The notes: generated by a model from the sequence alone, not told the origin. DNA of 64,000 nucleotides from Mesorhizobium sp. M1E.F.Ca.ET.045.02.1.1 (GCF_003952485.1 NZ_CP034447.1:6586501-6650500); one strand, 5' to 3'. Shown: positions 28,194-38,119, counted from the stretch's first letter. A program made the numbers and translations.

Positions 28194-29744
28194 TCAGCCC
28201 TTGCCGACCGGCAGCGCGACGAAGCGATTCGAGTCGTCGCGGGTGATCTGCATCAGCACGGCCTTGCGGCCCGCCTTGGCGGCATCCGTCATCGCCTTGG
28301 AGACGTCGTCGGTGGTGTTGACCTCGGCCGAGTTGATCGAGGTGATGACGTCGCCGGGCTGGATGCCGCGGTCGGCCGCATCGCTGTCCGGATCGACATC
28401 GGTCACCACCAGGCCCTTGCCGTTTTCCGACTTGGTCACGGTGAGGCCGAGATCGGCAAGCGTGTCGGCCTTGGCAGCGGGCGCCGACTGCTTGCTGCTG
28501 TCCTCGTTCGAGGCCTGCTTGTCGCTCGAGGGCAGCGTGCCGAGATCGACCTTTACCGTCTCGTCCTTGCCGTTGCGCCAGACGGTGACGTCGACCGACT
28601 TGCCCGGCGCGTAAGCACCGATCATGCGGGCGAGTTCCTTCGGCGAGGCGACATCCTTGCCATCGACCTGAGTGATGACGTCACCGGCGACGATGCCTGC
28701 CTTCTTGCCGGGACCGGCGTCCTGGGCACTCGAAACCAGCGCGCCCTTGTCGGACTTCAGGCCGAGCGACTCGGCGATGTCGGAGGTGACCGGCTGGATC
28801 TCGACGCCGAGCCAGCCGCGCTGCACCGAGCCGTTCTTCATCAGGTCTTCCACGACCTGCTTGGCGGTCGAGGCCGGAATGTCGAAGGCGATGCCGACGC
28901 TGCCGCCCGACGGCGAGAAGATGGCGGTGTTGATGCCGATCACCTGGCCGTTGAGGTTGAAGGTCGGGCCGCCCGAATTGCCGCGGTTGACCGAGGCGTC
29001 GATCTGGATGAAGTCGTCATAGGGGCCGGCGCCGATGTCGCGGCCGCGGGCCGAGACGATGCCGGCGGTGACGGTGCCGCCGAGGCCGAATGGATTGCCG
29101 ACGGCCACCACCCAGTCGCCGATGCGGATCTTGGAGTCGTCGGCGAAGTCGACATAGGTGAACTTGCCGCCGCCATCGACCTTCAGCACGGCGAGATCGG
29201 TGCGCGGATCGGTGCCGATCAGCTTGGCGTCGAGTTCCTTGCCGTCATTGGTGACGACGGTGAAGTTCGAGCCTTCCGAAACGACGTGGTTGTTGGTGAC
29301 GAGGTAGCCGTCCTCGGAAATGAAGAAGCCCGAGCCTTGGGCGACCGGACGCGGCTCGCCATTGCCGTGGTTGCGATGGTTGAACGGGCGCATGCCGAAC
29401 TGCTGGCCGCCCTGGTCGCCGAAGCCGCGGAACTCCTTGAAGAAGCGGCGCAGCTGCGGATTGTCGGGCAGGTTGTCGAAGCCGTCCTGATTGTCGGAAC
29501 CGTCATCGGCGGTCGGCTGGATCTTGGCCTTGACCTTGACGCTGACGACCGCCGGCGAGACGTGCTCGACGACATCGGCGAAGCTCGGAACCTGCGGGGC
29601 CTCGACGCGCACCGCATCGGCCAGCACGGGGGCGGTGCCGGTGGCAAGCGCGCCCACGCCGACCGCACCGACGACAGCCAGGGACGCGACGGCCGCCATC
29701 AGGCGCTTGCGGGTGCTGGAGTATGAATTGGGGGCAATATTCAT
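28194..29744 (-). CDS. degP: Periplasmic serine protease DegP/HtrA
   Basis: The 516-residue protein is a periplasmic protease and chaperone. A signal or anchor segment (AVASLAVVGAVGVGALATG) is followed by the trypsin-like domain with the catalytic triad in TNNHVV (His), RTDLAVLKV (Asp) and GNSGGP (Ser). Two PDZ domains follow (around RGWLGVEIQPVTSDIAESLG and GIQPGDVITSINSAE). A linker rich in Ser, Lys and Ala lies between them. The start at 29744 gives the MNIAPNSYSSTRKRL N-terminus. It lies between the ccm operon and an OmpR-type two-component pair. Confidence 0.95.
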   Translation of the reverse strand: MNIAPNSYSSTRKRLMAAVASLAVVGAVGVGALATGTAPVLADAVRVEAPQVPSFADVVEHVSPAVVSVKVKAKIQPTADDGSDNQDGFDNLPDNPQLRRFFKEFRGFGDQGGQQFGMRPFNHRNHGNGEPRPVAQGSGFFISEDGYLVTNNHVVSEGSNFTVVTNDGKELDAKLIGTDPRTDLAVLKVDGGGKFTYVDFADDSKIRIGDWVVAVGNPFGLGGTVTAGIVSARGRDIGAGPYDDFIQIDASVNRGNSGGPTFNLNGQVIGINTAIFSPSGGSVGIAFDIPASTAKQVVEDLMKNGSVQRGWLGVEIQPVTSDIAESLGLKSDKGALVSSAQDAGPGKKAGIVAGDVITQVDGKDVASPKELARMIGAYAPGKSVDVTVWRNGKDETVKVDLGTLPSSDKQASNEDSSKQSAPAAKADTLADLGLTVTKSENGKGLVVTDVDPDSDAADRGIQPGDVITSINSAEVNTTDDVSKAMTDAAKAGRKAVLMQITRDDSNRFVALPVGKG

Positions 29745-29899
29745 GGGTTTTCGTATCCTCTTTCGAAGGGATGCGCTCAGGCGAAGCATCCTCGGGCAAG
29801 AGGATTAGAGCGCCGCACATTACGGCGCCATTTCCGGTACATGAAAATTTTGTAATGTTTGGCGATCAGCAGGGATGCGTTGGGATCACGAGGTTCAAA

Positions 29900-30082
29900 A
29901 TGACCACGGGCCATACCAACCGAATTCGAGTCTCAGTCGATTGGGAGACCAAGATGATTGAAGGCATCAAGCGCGGGATAGCCGATGCAAAGGCGGGCCG
30001 TGTGATGCCTCACGAAGCTGCGATGGCGGAAATCGACGCGGTGATCGAGGCCGTGGAAGCTGAGCGCACAGGCAAGGTGTGA
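29900..30082 (+). CDS. Orphan antitoxin-like small protein (60 aa)
   Basis: The 60-residue ORF (MTTGHTNRIRVSVDWETKMI start, then EGIKRGIADAKAGRVMPHEA) resembles the C-terminal half of ribbon-helix-helix antitoxins that pair with ParE/RelE-type toxins. The segment GIKRGIADAKAGRVMPHEAA fits the xxGxAdxxaGrvxxxee pattern of that group. The expected toxin frame downstream opens VRYAALGG and stops at once, so no toxin is present. It lies on the plus strand between the minus-strand ccmH and degP genes. Confidence 0.55.
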   Translation: MTTGHTNRIRVSVDWETKMIEGIKRGIADAKAGRVMPHEAAMAEIDAVIEAVEAERTGKV

Positions 30083-30166
30083 GGTATGCCGCGCTCGGAG
30101 GCTAGGCGGAAGCACTCGCGACGGCACAGGAGTCTCGGCCAACCTCCGAGGTCCGCAATTCGTGCG

Positions 30167-30631
30167 TCAGTCGCGCAGCAGCTTGTCCAGCGCCGCCTGT
30201 TCCTCCGCGCTCAGAGCGCCGTCCGGCGCTGGCCGACGCGAGCGGGCGCTCATCACGATGAAGATGCCGCCGGCCAGAAGCAGAAGCACCGGCGTGCCCC
30301 ACAAAAGCGCGTTGCGCAGGCTGAAGCGCGGCTTCAACAATACGAACTCGCCATAGCGCGAAACGATGTAGTCCATCACCTGCTGGTCGGTGTCGCCGGC
30401 GACAAGGCGCTGGCGCACGAGGATGCGCAGGTCACGCGCAAGGTCGGCGTCGGATTCGTCGATCGACTGGTTCTGGCAGACCATGCAGCGCAGGCCTTCG
30501 GACAGCGCGCGCGCCCTCGCCTCCAGCGCCGGATCGGCCAGCACCTCGTCGGGCCTCACCGCCTGCGCCGTGCCGGCGAAGACCAGGGCCAGCAGGAGGA
30601 GCAGGAGGCCAAGCGAAAACTTCGCTTTCAT
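30167..30631 (-). CDS. ccmH: Cytochrome c maturation protein CcmH (CycL)
   Basis: The 154-residue protein is a thiol oxidoreductase-type subunit of the System I cytochrome c maturation machinery. A signal peptide ([20 protein letters not shown]) precedes the periplasmic domain with [20 protein letters not shown], whose CxxC motif keeps apocytochrome cysteines reduced for haem ligation. One membrane helix ([20 protein letters not shown]) and a short cytoplasmic tail end the chain. It overlaps ccmF by 4 bp (ATGA). Order ccmI, E, F, H matches rhizobial cycHJKL. Confidence 0.95.
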   Translation of the reverse strand: MKAKFSLGLLLLLLALVFAGTAQAVRPDEVLADPALEARARALSEGLRCMVCQNQSIDESDADLARDLRILVRQRLVAGDTDQQVMDYIVSRYGEFVLLKPRFSLRNALLWGTPVLLLLAGGIFIVMSARSRRPAPDGALSAEEQAALDKLLRD

Positions 30632-32616
30632 GTCGGGCTCGCGGTTGCTGCGGCAACAGCCGGCTTGCGGCGCCTCGCGGGCGCGCCGACGCGCAGGCGG
30701 CGGTCGAGCAGCGACATGGCGGCGCCAGCCATCATCACCAGACCGCCGCCCCAGATCAGCGTCACCAGCGGTTTCCACCACAGGCGCACGACGACGGAAC
30801 CGTCCTTGCCCTCGTCGCCGAGCGACAGATAGAGCTGGCTGAGGCCCAGCGTCCGGATGCCGGACTCGGTCGTCACGGTCTGCCGCGCCGGATAGAAGCG
30901 TTTTGCCGACGTGATCTCGCCGTCGGCATTGCCATTTGAGATCAGCAGGAAGCGGCCGCGGTCCTCGGTGAAGTTCGGGCCTTTTCGGGGGAACAGCCCT
31001 TCGAAGCGCAGCGTGTGGCCGGAGAGGTCCACCGTCTCGCCGGCGCGCATGGTGAGGATCTTCTCGGTGCCGAAGGACAATGTGCCGACGATGCCGAGCA
31101 AGGTGAGCCCCAACCCGAGATGGGCAAGGGCCGTGCCGAAGACCGAGCGCGGCAGGCCGGCGAAGCGCCTCAGCATGACGGCCGGCGTCACCGAGCCGAC
31201 GCCGGACTTGACGGCAAGGTCGGTCAGCGCGCCGGCGACCAGCCAGACGGCGATGCCGACGCCGAGCGCGGCGAAGACCGAGCCGCCGTCGATGAACAGG
31301 CCGGTGACCAGCATCGCGGCAATCGCCAGCGCGAAGGCGGCCATCAGGCGCTGGGAAGCGGCAAGCACATCGCCGCGCTTCCAGGCAAGCAGCGGACCGA
31401 AAGGCACGATCGCCAGCAGCGGCAGCATCAGCGGGCCGAAGGTCAGGTCGAAGAAGGGCGCGCCGACCGAAATCTTGCCGCCGGTAGTGGCTTCGAGCAC
31501 CAGCGGATAGAGCGTGCCGACCAGCACCGTCGCTGTCGCCGTGGTGAGAAAGAGGTTGTTGAGGACCAGCGCGCCCTCGCGCGAGATCGGGTGGAAGAGG
31601 CCGCCGGCGGTCAGCCGCGATGCGCGCAGGGCAAACAGCGCCAGCGAGCCGCCGATGAAGAGCGTCAGGATGCACAAGATGAAGACGCCCCGCGCCGGAT
31701 CGGTGGCGAAGGCATGCACGGAAGTCAGCACGCCGGAGCGCACGAGGAACGTCCCGAGCAGCGACAGCGAGAAGGTGAGGATCGCAAGCAGCAGCGTCCA
31801 GATCTTCAGTGCCGAGCGCTTTTCCATGACGATCGCCGAATGGAGCAGCGCGGTGCCGGCGAGCCAGGGCATGAAGGAAGCGTTCTCGACCGGATCCCAG
31901 AACCAGAAGCCGCCCCAGCCGAGCTCGTAATAGGCCCAGTACGAGCCCATGGCGATGCCGCCGGTTAGGAACATCCAGGCGACCAGCGTCCATGGCCGCA
32001 CCCAGCGCGCCCAGGAGGCGTCGATGCGGCCCTCGATCAGGGCGGCGACCGAGAAGGAAAAGCAGATCGAGAAGCCGACATAGCCGAGATAGAGCAGCGG
32101 CGGATGGATGGCGAGGCCGAGATCCTGCAGGACCGGGTTGAGGTCGCGGCCCTCGATCGGCGCCGGGTTGAGCCGGATGAAGGGGTTGGACGTCGTCAGG
32201 ATGAACAGGAAGAAGGCGGCGCCGATTGTGCCCTGCACTGCGAGCACATTGGCCTTGAGCGTCTCCGGCAGGTTGGAGCCGAAGACGGCCACGAGCGCGC
32301 CGAAGAAGGTCAGGATCAGCACCCAGAGCAGCATCGAGCCTTCGTGGTTCCCCCAGGTGCCGGTGATCTTGTAGATCATCGGCTGCAGCGAATGGGAGTT
32401 CTCCCACACATTTGCCACCGAGAAGTCGGAGCCGGCATAGGCGCCAGCAAGCGCGGCGAAGGAGAGCGCGGTGAGCGCGAAACCGGTGACCGCGACCGGG
32501 CCGCCGACCGCCATCAGCCGCCGGTTGCCGCTGCGGGCGCCGACCAGCGGAAGCAGCATCTGCACCAGCGACAGCGCAAAGGCGAGGACGAGCGCGAAAT
32601 GTCCGGTCTCAACCAT
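30628..32616 (-). CDS. ccmF: Haem lyase subunit CcmF (CycK)
   Basis: The 662-residue polytopic protein has about fifteen membrane helices and is the core of the CcmFHI haem ligation complex. The tryptophan-rich WWD motif is seen in [18 protein letters not shown], and conserved periplasmic histidines lie in [20 protein letters not shown] and [16 protein letters not shown]. The length fits the family (about 640-670). It transfers haem from CcmE to apocytochrome c in the periplasm. Its ATG touches the end of ccmE. Confidence 0.97.
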   Translation of the reverse strand: MVETGHFALVLAFALSLVQMLLPLVGARSGNRRLMAVGGPVAVTGFALTALSFAALAGAYAGSDFSVANVWENSHSLQPMIYKITGTWGNHEGSMLLWVLILTFFGALVAVFGSNLPETLKANVLAVQGTIGAAFFLFILTTSNPFIRLNPAPIEGRDLNPVLQDLGLAIHPPLLYLGYVGFSICFSFSVAALIEGRIDASWARWVRPWTLVAWMFLTGGIAMGSYWAYYELGWGGFWFWDPVENASFMPWLAGTALLHSAIVMEKRSALKIWTLLLAILTFSLSLLGTFLVRSGVLTSVHAFATDPARGVFILCILTLFIGGSLALFALRASRLTAGGLFHPISREGALVLNNLFLTTATATVLVGTLYPLVLEATTGGKISVGAPFFDLTFGPLMLPLLAIVPFGPLLAWKRGDVLAASQRLMAAFALAIAAMLVTGLFIDGGSVFAALGVGIAVWLVAGALTDLAVKSGVGSVTPAVMLRRFAGLPRSVFGTALAHLGLGLTLLGIVGTLSFGTEKILTMRAGETVDLSGHTLRFEGLFPRKGPNFTEDRGRFLLISNGNADGEITSAKRFYPARQTVTTESGIRTLGLSQLYLSLGDEGKDGSVVVRLWWKPLVTLIWGGGLVMMAGAAMSLLDRRLRVGAPARRRKPAVAAATASPT

Positions 32617-33059
32617 TATTGGCTCTTGCTTTCCTGCCAGACGCCCTTGGCCTTCAGGCCGTCGGCGACTTCCTTGGGCATATAGCGCTCGTCATGCTTG
32701 GCTAAAACGCTGTCGGCGACGAAGACACCGTCGGGGCCGAAGGCGCCCTCGGTGATGACGCCCTGCTCCTCGCGGAACAGGTCGGGCAAGATGCCTGTAT
32801 AGGTGACCTTGACCGACTTCTGCGTATCGGTGACCGAAAAGGCGACGGTGGCGCCTTGGCCGCGCACGATGGTGCCCTTTTCGACGAGGCCGCCAAGGCG
32901 GATGCGCTGGCCGGGCTGGACGGTCGCGGTGGCGAGATCGGCCGGCATGTAGAAATAAGAGGCCTTCTGGCCGAGCGCATAGAAGGTGAGGCCGGCCGCG
33001 GCACCCAGGAAGGCCAGACCGGCAATGATCACCGACAATCGCTTCTGCTTGCGCGTCAT
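32616..33059 (-). CDS. ccmE: Cytochrome c maturation haem chaperone CcmE (CycJ)
   Basis: The 147-residue protein is a membrane-anchored periplasmic haem chaperone. An N-terminal helix ([22 protein letters not shown]) is followed by an OB-fold domain with [14 protein letters not shown]. The haem-binding motif [11 protein letters not shown] places the covalently bound histidine at residue 122 and the conserved tyrosine at 126. The gene lies 3 bp from ccmI and overlaps ccmF by one base. CcmABCD are not in this window. Confidence 0.96.
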   Translation of the reverse strand: MTRKQKRLSVIIAGLAFLGAAAGLTFYALGQKASYFYMPADLATATVQPGQRIRLGGLVEKGTIVRGQGATVAFSVTDTQKSVKVTYTGILPDLFREEQGVITEGAFGPDGVFVADSVLAKHDERYMPKEVADGLKAKGVWQESKSQ

Positions 33060-33062
33060 CTC

Positions 33063-34199
33063 TTACTCCGTCGCCCTCACGCCGAGGGAGGCGGCAAAGG
33101 CGGTGAACTTCTTGGCTTGCTCGCTGTCGGCGCCGAAGACGGCAACAGCGCGGCCGAGGGCGTCGCGCGCCTGGTCGGCCTTGCCGAGCACGACATAGGA
33201 ACGAATGAGCCGCATCCATCCTTCCTCGTCGCGCGGATTTTGCTTCAGCCGGTCGTCGAGGCCGGCGACCATGGTCTCGATCATCGCCTGCCGGTCCTGC
33301 GGCGACATCTGCTGCGCAGCCTCGACGGCTTGAGCATCAGGGCCATTGACCGGCGTCCCGGTGGCCACTGCCGGCCCGGTCGTTTCCGCAAGCGCCTGCT
33401 GGACGGCGCTGCGCCAGGGCGAATCCGGCGGCAGTTGGCCGAGCATCTTCTGCCAGGCGGCCGCGGCTTCGGCCTTCTTGCCTTCCTGCGCAAGGCCCAT
33501 CGCCAGATAGAAGCTCGCCTTGGCGTTGGCGGGGTCGAGCTTCAGGGCCGCCTCGAAGGCATCCTGAGCCTCGGCCGACACGATGCCGCCGGCGGCATTG
33601 GCGATCGCCTCGCCGAGGCCGGCTTGCCGGACGGCGCTGTCGCCGTCGAGTCGGATGGCGTTGCGATAGGCCGTCACCGCGTCGGTGTAGCGCTGCAGGC
33701 GCAGATAGACAGGCGCCAGAACGTCCCAGCCCTTGCCGTCAGACGGATTGGCGGCGAGGTGGGCCTCGGCGCGGGCGACCAGTTCGTCGACCGAGGAATC
33801 GGCCGGGCTCTTGGCGAGCCGTTCGGCCAATGGCTGCGACGGCAAGTCCGGCGAGCCGAGCTCGCCATAGAGCCCCCAGCTCACCAGCGGCACGGCCAGC
33901 ACGGCGGCGGTGGCCACAAGCCTTGCGGCTCGCGAGGCGCGCGGCGCCGCCGCGCCTGCCTGGTCAGCCGAGCCGAGACGCAGGATGCGGCGGCCGATCT
34001 CGGCGCGCGCTTCCTCGGCTTCGGCCGGCTGGATAAGCCCGCGCGCCATGTCGCGGTCGAGCTCGGCGAGTTGGTCGCGGTAGACCTCGAGGTCGTGATC
34101 GCCGGCCGCGGACGAGCCTTCCGTGCCGCCGGCCAGCGGCAGAAGCACCGCCAGGCTGGCGCCCAGCGTGAGGATTGCGGCTATGACCCAGAACAGCAT
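33063..34199 (-). CDS. ccmI: Cytochrome c maturation protein CcmI (CycH)
   Basis: The 378-residue protein presents apocytochrome c to the haem lyase complex. Two N-terminal helices ([20 protein letters not shown] and [20 protein letters not shown]) flank a leucine-zipper-like cytoplasmic loop ([20 protein letters not shown]), and TPR repeats fill the periplasmic C-terminus ([20 protein letters not shown]). The start at 34199 is chosen over the longer frame because MLFWVIA matches the family start. It is the first gene of the ccmIEFH operon. Confidence 0.93.
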   Translation of the reverse strand: MLFWVIAAILTLGASLAVLLPLAGGTEGSSAAGDHDLEVYRDQLAELDRDMARGLIQPAEAEEARAEIGRRILRLGSADQAGAAAPRASRAARLVATAAVLAVPLVSWGLYGELGSPDLPSQPLAERLAKSPADSSVDELVARAEAHLAANPSDGKGWDVLAPVYLRLQRYTDAVTAYRNAIRLDGDSAVRQAGLGEAIANAAGGIVSAEAQDAFEAALKLDPANAKASFYLAMGLAQEGKKAEAAAAWQKMLGQLPPDSPWRSAVQQALAETTGPAVATGTPVNGPDAQAVEAAQQMSPQDRQAMIETMVAGLDDRLKQNPRDEEGWMRLIRSYVVLGKADQARDALGRAVAVFGADSEQAKKFTAFAASLGVRATE

Positions 34200-34319
34200 G
34201 GCTATTCCAATAAAGGCAGAGCCCTGCCCTGCCAACACAAGCGTACTGCGACGCTTTGACGACAGACGCGCCGGAGAACCTTGATCGATATCAATCTCGC
34301 CGGACTGTAGCCGAAATTA

Positions 34320-34368
34320 GCGCAATTCCAGGAAGAGTGCGCAGCGGTTTTCCGTTCGGAATTGCGTC
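34320..34368. repeat. Dispersed repeat family B, copy 1 (inverted)
   Basis: It starts GCGCAATTCCAGGAAGAGTG and ends CCGTTCGGAATTGCG. It is the reverse-complement form of copies at 37541-37590, 57690-57737 and 63788-63836. It lies between ccmI and the lipoprotein gene. Confidence 0.8.
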
Positions 34369-34418
34369 GTGACAAACACTTGGAGCGGGTCGGCCCTCCG
34401 ATCGAAGGCCGAACCGCT

Positions 34419-34850
34419 CTAAGTCAACGGCGTCCAGCTGCCGTCAGCGTTGCGGCAGGCCGTGCCGCGTGCGGTGACGCCCGATGTGCCGGTATAGACG
34501 GTGTGGGTATACTGCCGGCAGTCCTGCGAACCGACCCGGTAAGGCTGAGCGGCGACGACCTCGCCGTAATGGGACGAGCCGTCGCTCTTCCACGTCACCT
34601 TCTGGCCGCTCGCGGTGTATTCCAGCGCCTTGTATTCCGCCTCGAGACCCTTGCGCTTCTCGGCGTCGCTGAGGCCCGAGCCGATCGATCCGCCGACCAG
34701 TCCGCCATTCATGGCCGCGACGATGCCGGTTCCCACCTTGCCAGCGGCCGGCGGCGTGGCGACGGGCGTGACCGGGGGACCGCTCCTGCCCAGCGTTGTG
34801 CAGCCTGAAACGGCCATCAGGGCGGAAACGAGCGCGACGCGAATCTTCAT
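34419..34850 (-). CDS. Surface-antigen-type outer-membrane lipoprotein
   Basis: The 143-residue protein has a lipoprotein signal peptide (MKIRVALVSALMAVSGC), with the lipid-accepting cysteine at residue 17. A glycine-rich stretch follows (GIVAAMNGGLVGGSIGSGLS), like the glycine zipper of 17-kDa surface antigens. The C-terminal domain ends with DCRQYTHTVYTG and GTACRNADGSWTPL, which matches the RT0821/17-kDa surface protein family. Two conserved cysteines suggest a disulphide. Role: outer-membrane integrity, inferred from family. Confidence 0.8.
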   Translation of the reverse strand: MKIRVALVSALMAVSGCTTLGRSGPPVTPVATPPAAGKVGTGIVAAMNGGLVGGSIGSGLSDAEKRKGLEAEYKALEYTASGQKVTWKSDGSSHYGEVVAAQPYRVGSQDCRQYTHTVYTGTSGVTARGTACRNADGSWTPLT

Positions 34851-34996
34851 GCCAACAACCGGTTCTCTTGAGCGGGATGGACTTCTTGAGCGAAAGGCAC
34901 TGGGGGCCGCGCCATCGGGGAGGGTGGCAAGGCCATAGTGTTGATATTTGTCGGAAATTTGGCCGCAGCCGGCCGCGCGCAAATCGATAAAAAACA

Positions 34997-36385
34997 TCAC
35001 TGAAGGCTCCGCAATCTGACCACCGCCCTCAAGCCGCCCATGCCGGACCGTTCCAGCGCCAGGACGCCTCCATACTCGTTGACGAGGTCGGCGACAATGG
35101 CAAGCCCAAGCCCCGTTCCCGGCTTCGTCTCGTCCAGCCGCCGCCCGCGCTTCAGCACCTCTCGCGCCTTGTCTTCGGGAATTCCCGGCCCGTCATCCTC
35201 TATAACGATTTCAAACAGGCCGGCGCTTCCCGCGACAGGGGCGACCGAGACGGCGACGGCGCCCTTCGCCCATTTCATGGCGTTGTCGAGCAGATTGCCG
35301 AGCAATTCCTCCAGATCCTCGCGCTCGCCGGCAAAGACGATCTCGGCGGGCGGCGGCGACAGCGTGAGCTTCGTCCGCGGGTTGAGCTTTTGCAGCACGC
35401 GCACCATGCGCTCGACCAGCGGCGAAACCGGTGTGCGGAAGACGACGCTGTCGCGCTGGGCGGCGACGCGCGCGCGCTGCAGATAATGGTCGACCTGCTT
35501 CTGCATCGAGGCAGCCTGATCGGAGATGAGCTGGCCTTTGGCGCCGCCCAGCGCACGGCCTTCGTTGATCAGCACGGCAAGCGGCGTCTTCAGCGAATGG
35601 GCGAGATTGCCGACTTGCGTGCGCGAGCGCTCGACGATGCGCCTGTTGTTCTCGATCAGGGCATTGGTCTCGTTGGCGAGAGGCTCGATCTCGGCCGGAA
35701 AACGCCCGTCGAGCCGCTGCGCCGTGCCCTCGCGCACCATGGCCAGCGCATTGCGCACGCGCCGCAAGGGCTGCAGGCCCAAAAGAATGGCGACGGCGTT
35801 GATGGCGATCATGCCGACGCCGAAGAGCGACAGATAAGTGAGCAGGCGGCGCTGGAAGCTCGCGATCTCCTGCTCGAGCTCGCTGTGGTTGCCCATGACG
35901 CGGAAGCGCGCGGCGCGGTTCTTGGCGTCGAGCATGAACTCGCTCTCGAAGACCTCGAGCTCCTCGCCCTTGATGCCCTCGGTCGAGTAGCTGCGCTGGA
36001 AGTTCGCGTTGAAGGGGACCTCGGCGACGCTTGGCGACAGGATCGAGGTCGTCATCGAGGAGGAGTGGATTTCGCCGTGAACACCCTCGGAGGCCGGCTC
36101 AACGGACCAGTACCAGCCAGAATTCGGCTCGGAGAAGCGCAGGTCGCCAAGGTCGGGCGAGCCGGTGAGCGCGCCATTGTCGGAAATGCCGACCGAACCG
36201 ATCAGGTTGAACAGATGCGCCGAAAGCAGGCTGTCGAAACCGCGCTCGCTGGCCTGGCGGTAAAGCGTGGTGATGAGGGTGAAGATGACGACCAGCGTCA
36301 GGATCGCCCAGATGGTGGAGAAGGCGATGACGCGGAAGGTCAGCGAGCGCGGCCAGAGCCGCAGCCTTGAAAGCCACGTTCCCAT
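34997..36385 (-). CDS. feuQ: FeuQ/PhoQ-like sensor histidine kinase
   Basis: The 462-residue kinase has two membrane helices (about 17-40 and 185-205) with a periplasmic sensor domain between them. The histidine motif LAHSLKTPLAVLINEGRAL is typical of the PhoQ/FeuQ group. The N box LLDNAMKWAKG and G boxes EDDGPGIPEDKA and GTGLGLAIVADLV are complete. It lies 22 bp downstream of an OmpR-type regulator gene. In Sinorhizobium meliloti FeuPQ controls cyclic glucan export and other envelope genes, and the pair lies near the cycHJKL genes, as I recall. The start at 36385 is preferred because a longer frame would overlap the regulator gene. Confidence 0.8.
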   Translation of the reverse strand: MGTWLSRLRLWPRSLTFRVIAFSTIWAILTLVVIFTLITTLYRQASERGFDSLLSAHLFNLIGSVGISDNGALTGSPDLGDLRFSEPNSGWYWSVEPASEGVHGEIHSSSMTTSILSPSVAEVPFNANFQRSYSTEGIKGEELEVFESEFMLDAKNRAARFRVMGNHSELEQEIASFQRRLLTYLSLFGVGMIAINAVAILLGLQPLRRVRNALAMVREGTAQRLDGRFPAEIEPLANETNALIENNRRIVERSRTQVGNLAHSLKTPLAVLINEGRALGGAKGQLISDQAASMQKQVDHYLQRARVAAQRDSVVFRTPVSPLVERMVRVLQKLNPRTKLTLSPPPAEIVFAGEREDLEELLGNLLDNAMKWAKGAVAVSVAPVAGSAGLFEIVIEDDGPGIPEDKAREVLKRGRRLDETKPGTGLGLAIVADLVNEYGGVLALERSGMGGLRAVVRLRSLQ

Positions 36386-36407
36386 CGTCGGCTTCAGCGG
36401 TTCCGCG

Positions 36408-37073
36408 TTACGCCTCCGGCTCTCGCATGCGATAGCCCATGCCACGCACGGTTTCGATCATGTCGATGCCCATCTTCTTGCGAAGCCGCCCGACAAACAC
36501 CTCGATGGTGTTGGAATCGCGGTCGAAATCCTGGTCATAGAGATGCTCGACCAGCTCAGTGCGCGACACCACCTCGCCCATATGGTGCATCAGATAAGCA
36601 AGCAAACGGAACTCATGAGAAGTGAGCTTCAGCGGCATGCCGTTGACATCGGCCTTGGAGGCCTTTGTGTCGAGCCTGAGCGGTCCGCAGGTGAGCTCGG
36701 ACGAGGCATGGCCGGCGGCGCGACGGATCAGCGCCCTCACCCTGGCCAGCACTTCCTCGATGTGGAAAGGCTTGGTGACATAGTCATCGGCGCCGGCGTC
36801 GATGCCGGCCACCTTGTCGCTCCAGCGGTCGCGCGCGGTCAGGATCAGCACCGGCATCTTGCGCCCGCCACGGCGCCAGCGCTCGACGACGCTGATGCCG
36901 TCCATCTGCGGCAGGCCGATGTCGAGCACGACGGCATCGTAAGGCTCGGTGTCGCCGAGGAAATGCCCCTCCTCCCCGTCATAGGCGCGGTCGACGACAT
37001 AGCCGGCGTCGACCAGCGCGTCCGCCAGTTGCCGGTTGAGATCCTTGTCATCCTCGACGACGAGCACGCGCAT
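36408..37073 (-). CDS. feuP: FeuP/PhoP-like OmpR-family response regulator
   Basis: The 221-residue regulator has the receiver start MRVLVVEDDKDLNRQLADAL, phosphoaspartate in AVVLDIGLPQMDG and lysine in YVTKPFHIEEVLARVRAL. The winged-helix domain contains LTSHEFRLLAYLMHHMGEVV and RDSNTIEVFVGRLRKKMG. It is the partner of the kinase directly downstream. Homology to FeuP is inferred from the pair's motifs and from synteny with ccm genes. Confidence 0.82.
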   Translation of the reverse strand: MRVLVVEDDKDLNRQLADALVDAGYVVDRAYDGEEGHFLGDTEPYDAVVLDIGLPQMDGISVVERWRRGGRKMPVLILTARDRWSDKVAGIDAGADDYVTKPFHIEEVLARVRALIRRAAGHASSELTCGPLRLDTKASKADVNGMPLKLTSHEFRLLAYLMHHMGEVVSRTELVEHLYDQDFDRDSNTIEVFVGRLRKKMGIDMIETVRGMGYRMREPEA

Positions 37074-37155
37074 GGTTTTGAGCCTGTTGAGGGATGGAGG
37101 TATAGGCCGATTCCGCCGGCCTGGGAAACTTAAGCCTGTTAAAGGGAATGGGGCG

Positions 37156-37455
37156 TCAGTTCAGCGGCACCACGATCTCGGAACGACGCGGGCGTTGGCC
37201 TTCCTTGCCGGGGACGAGCACGACGATGACGCAGACCGGCTGGCCGCCGCGCGTCGACTGCGACGCCTTGGCGAGCGTGCCGCCATTCTGCGCGGCGACC
37301 TGCTGGCCGATCGCATAGCAGTCGCCGGCGGCAAGCACGACCGGCTGTTCGGCCGACGGCTCGATGGCCGGCATGGCAATCGCCTGCGACGCAAGAACGC
37401 CGGCTGCGGCAAGCGCCAGCGTCGCGGTGCGGATATGGGAGCGGAACGTTTTCAT
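37156..37455 (-). CDS. Small periplasmic protein, FeuN candidate
   Basis: The 99-residue protein has a signal peptide (about residues 1-28: IRTATLALAAAGVLASQAIA). The mature part is about 70 residues with two cysteines (46 and 75) that could form a disulphide, and it ends in a basic, beta-strand-like segment. The gene lies 82 bp upstream of feuP in the same direction. In Sinorhizobium meliloti a small periplasmic protein, FeuN, encoded next to feuPQ, restrains FeuPQ signalling. Position, size and export support this being its counterpart, but I cannot align the sequences. Confidence 0.6.
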   Translation of the reverse strand: MKTFRSHIRTATLALAAAGVLASQAIAMPAIEPSAEQPVVLAAGDCYAIGQQVAAQNGGTLAKASQSTRGGQPVCVIVVLVPGKEGQRPRRSEIVVPLN

Positions 37456-37540
37456 GATCACGGTTCTAACGCATGTGTGCTGAACGTGAAATGAACGGTG
37501 AACGGCCGAAAATCCATGCCCGCCATGCCCCCTTGGTTTT

Positions 37541-37590
37541 ACGCAATTCCGGACGGAAAAACCGCTACGCACTTTTCCTGGAGTTGCTCC
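37541..37590. repeat. Dispersed repeat family B, copy 2
   Basis: It reads ACGCAATTCCGGACGG, then ACCGCTACGCACTTTTCCTG and GAGTTGCTCC. It lies in the divergent promoter region between the FeuN candidate and the NTF2-like gene. Confidence 0.8.
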
Positions 37591-37732
37591 AGCGCGAGAC
37601 GAATCCTGCTGCCCGGCTCCCACCGGCCAAGCTTGGGATTCATAGCCGGAAAATCACCGGCGCGGCTACGGTTTTCGCGGGCGGGATATGCGCTAGTTTG
37701 CGCCGTGAAGCCGGTGACGACGGGAGAATGCC

Positions 37733-38119
37733 ATGACGAGCGAGGACCTTGCCGATCGCTACAAGGGTTACATCGCCTGCCTCAACGCGCAGGACTGGGA
37801 CAATCTCGACCGGTTCGTCGGCGAACAGGTGCAGTATAACGGCGAGACGATCGGGCTTTCGGGCTATCGCCGGATGCTGGAAGGCGATTTCCAGGCTATT
37901 CCGGATCTGCGTTTCAACATCGAGCTTCTGGTCTCGGAGCCGCCGCGGGTGGCGGCCCGCCTGCATTTCGACTGCAGGCCCAAGGGCGTGCTGTTCGGCC
38001 TGCCGGTGAAGGGCAAGCGCGTCGCCTTCGCCGAGAACGTCTTCTATGAATTCCAGGACGGACGGATATGCGAGGTCTGGTCGGTCATCGACAAGGGCGC
38101 CATCCAGGCTCAACTTTGA
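37733..38119 (+). CDS. NTF2/SnoaL-like ester cyclase-type protein
   Basis: The 128-residue protein has an NTF2-like cone fold typical of SnoaL and ester cyclases. Seen are a helical start (MTSEDLADRYKGYIACLNAQ), DNLDRFVGEQVQYNGE, then GYRRMLEGDFQAIPDLRFNI and the final WSVIDKGAIQAQL, a pattern shared with SnoaL-like proteins. These small proteins are usually homodimers that bind or isomerise small molecules. Substrate is unknown. It stands alone between two dispersed repeats. It starts at the ATG after GGGAGAATGCC. Confidence 0.78.
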   Translation: MTSEDLADRYKGYIACLNAQDWDNLDRFVGEQVQYNGETIGLSGYRRMLEGDFQAIPDLRFNIELLVSEPPRVAARLHFDCRPKGVLFGLPVKGKRVAFAENVFYEFQDGRICEVWSVIDKGAIQAQL

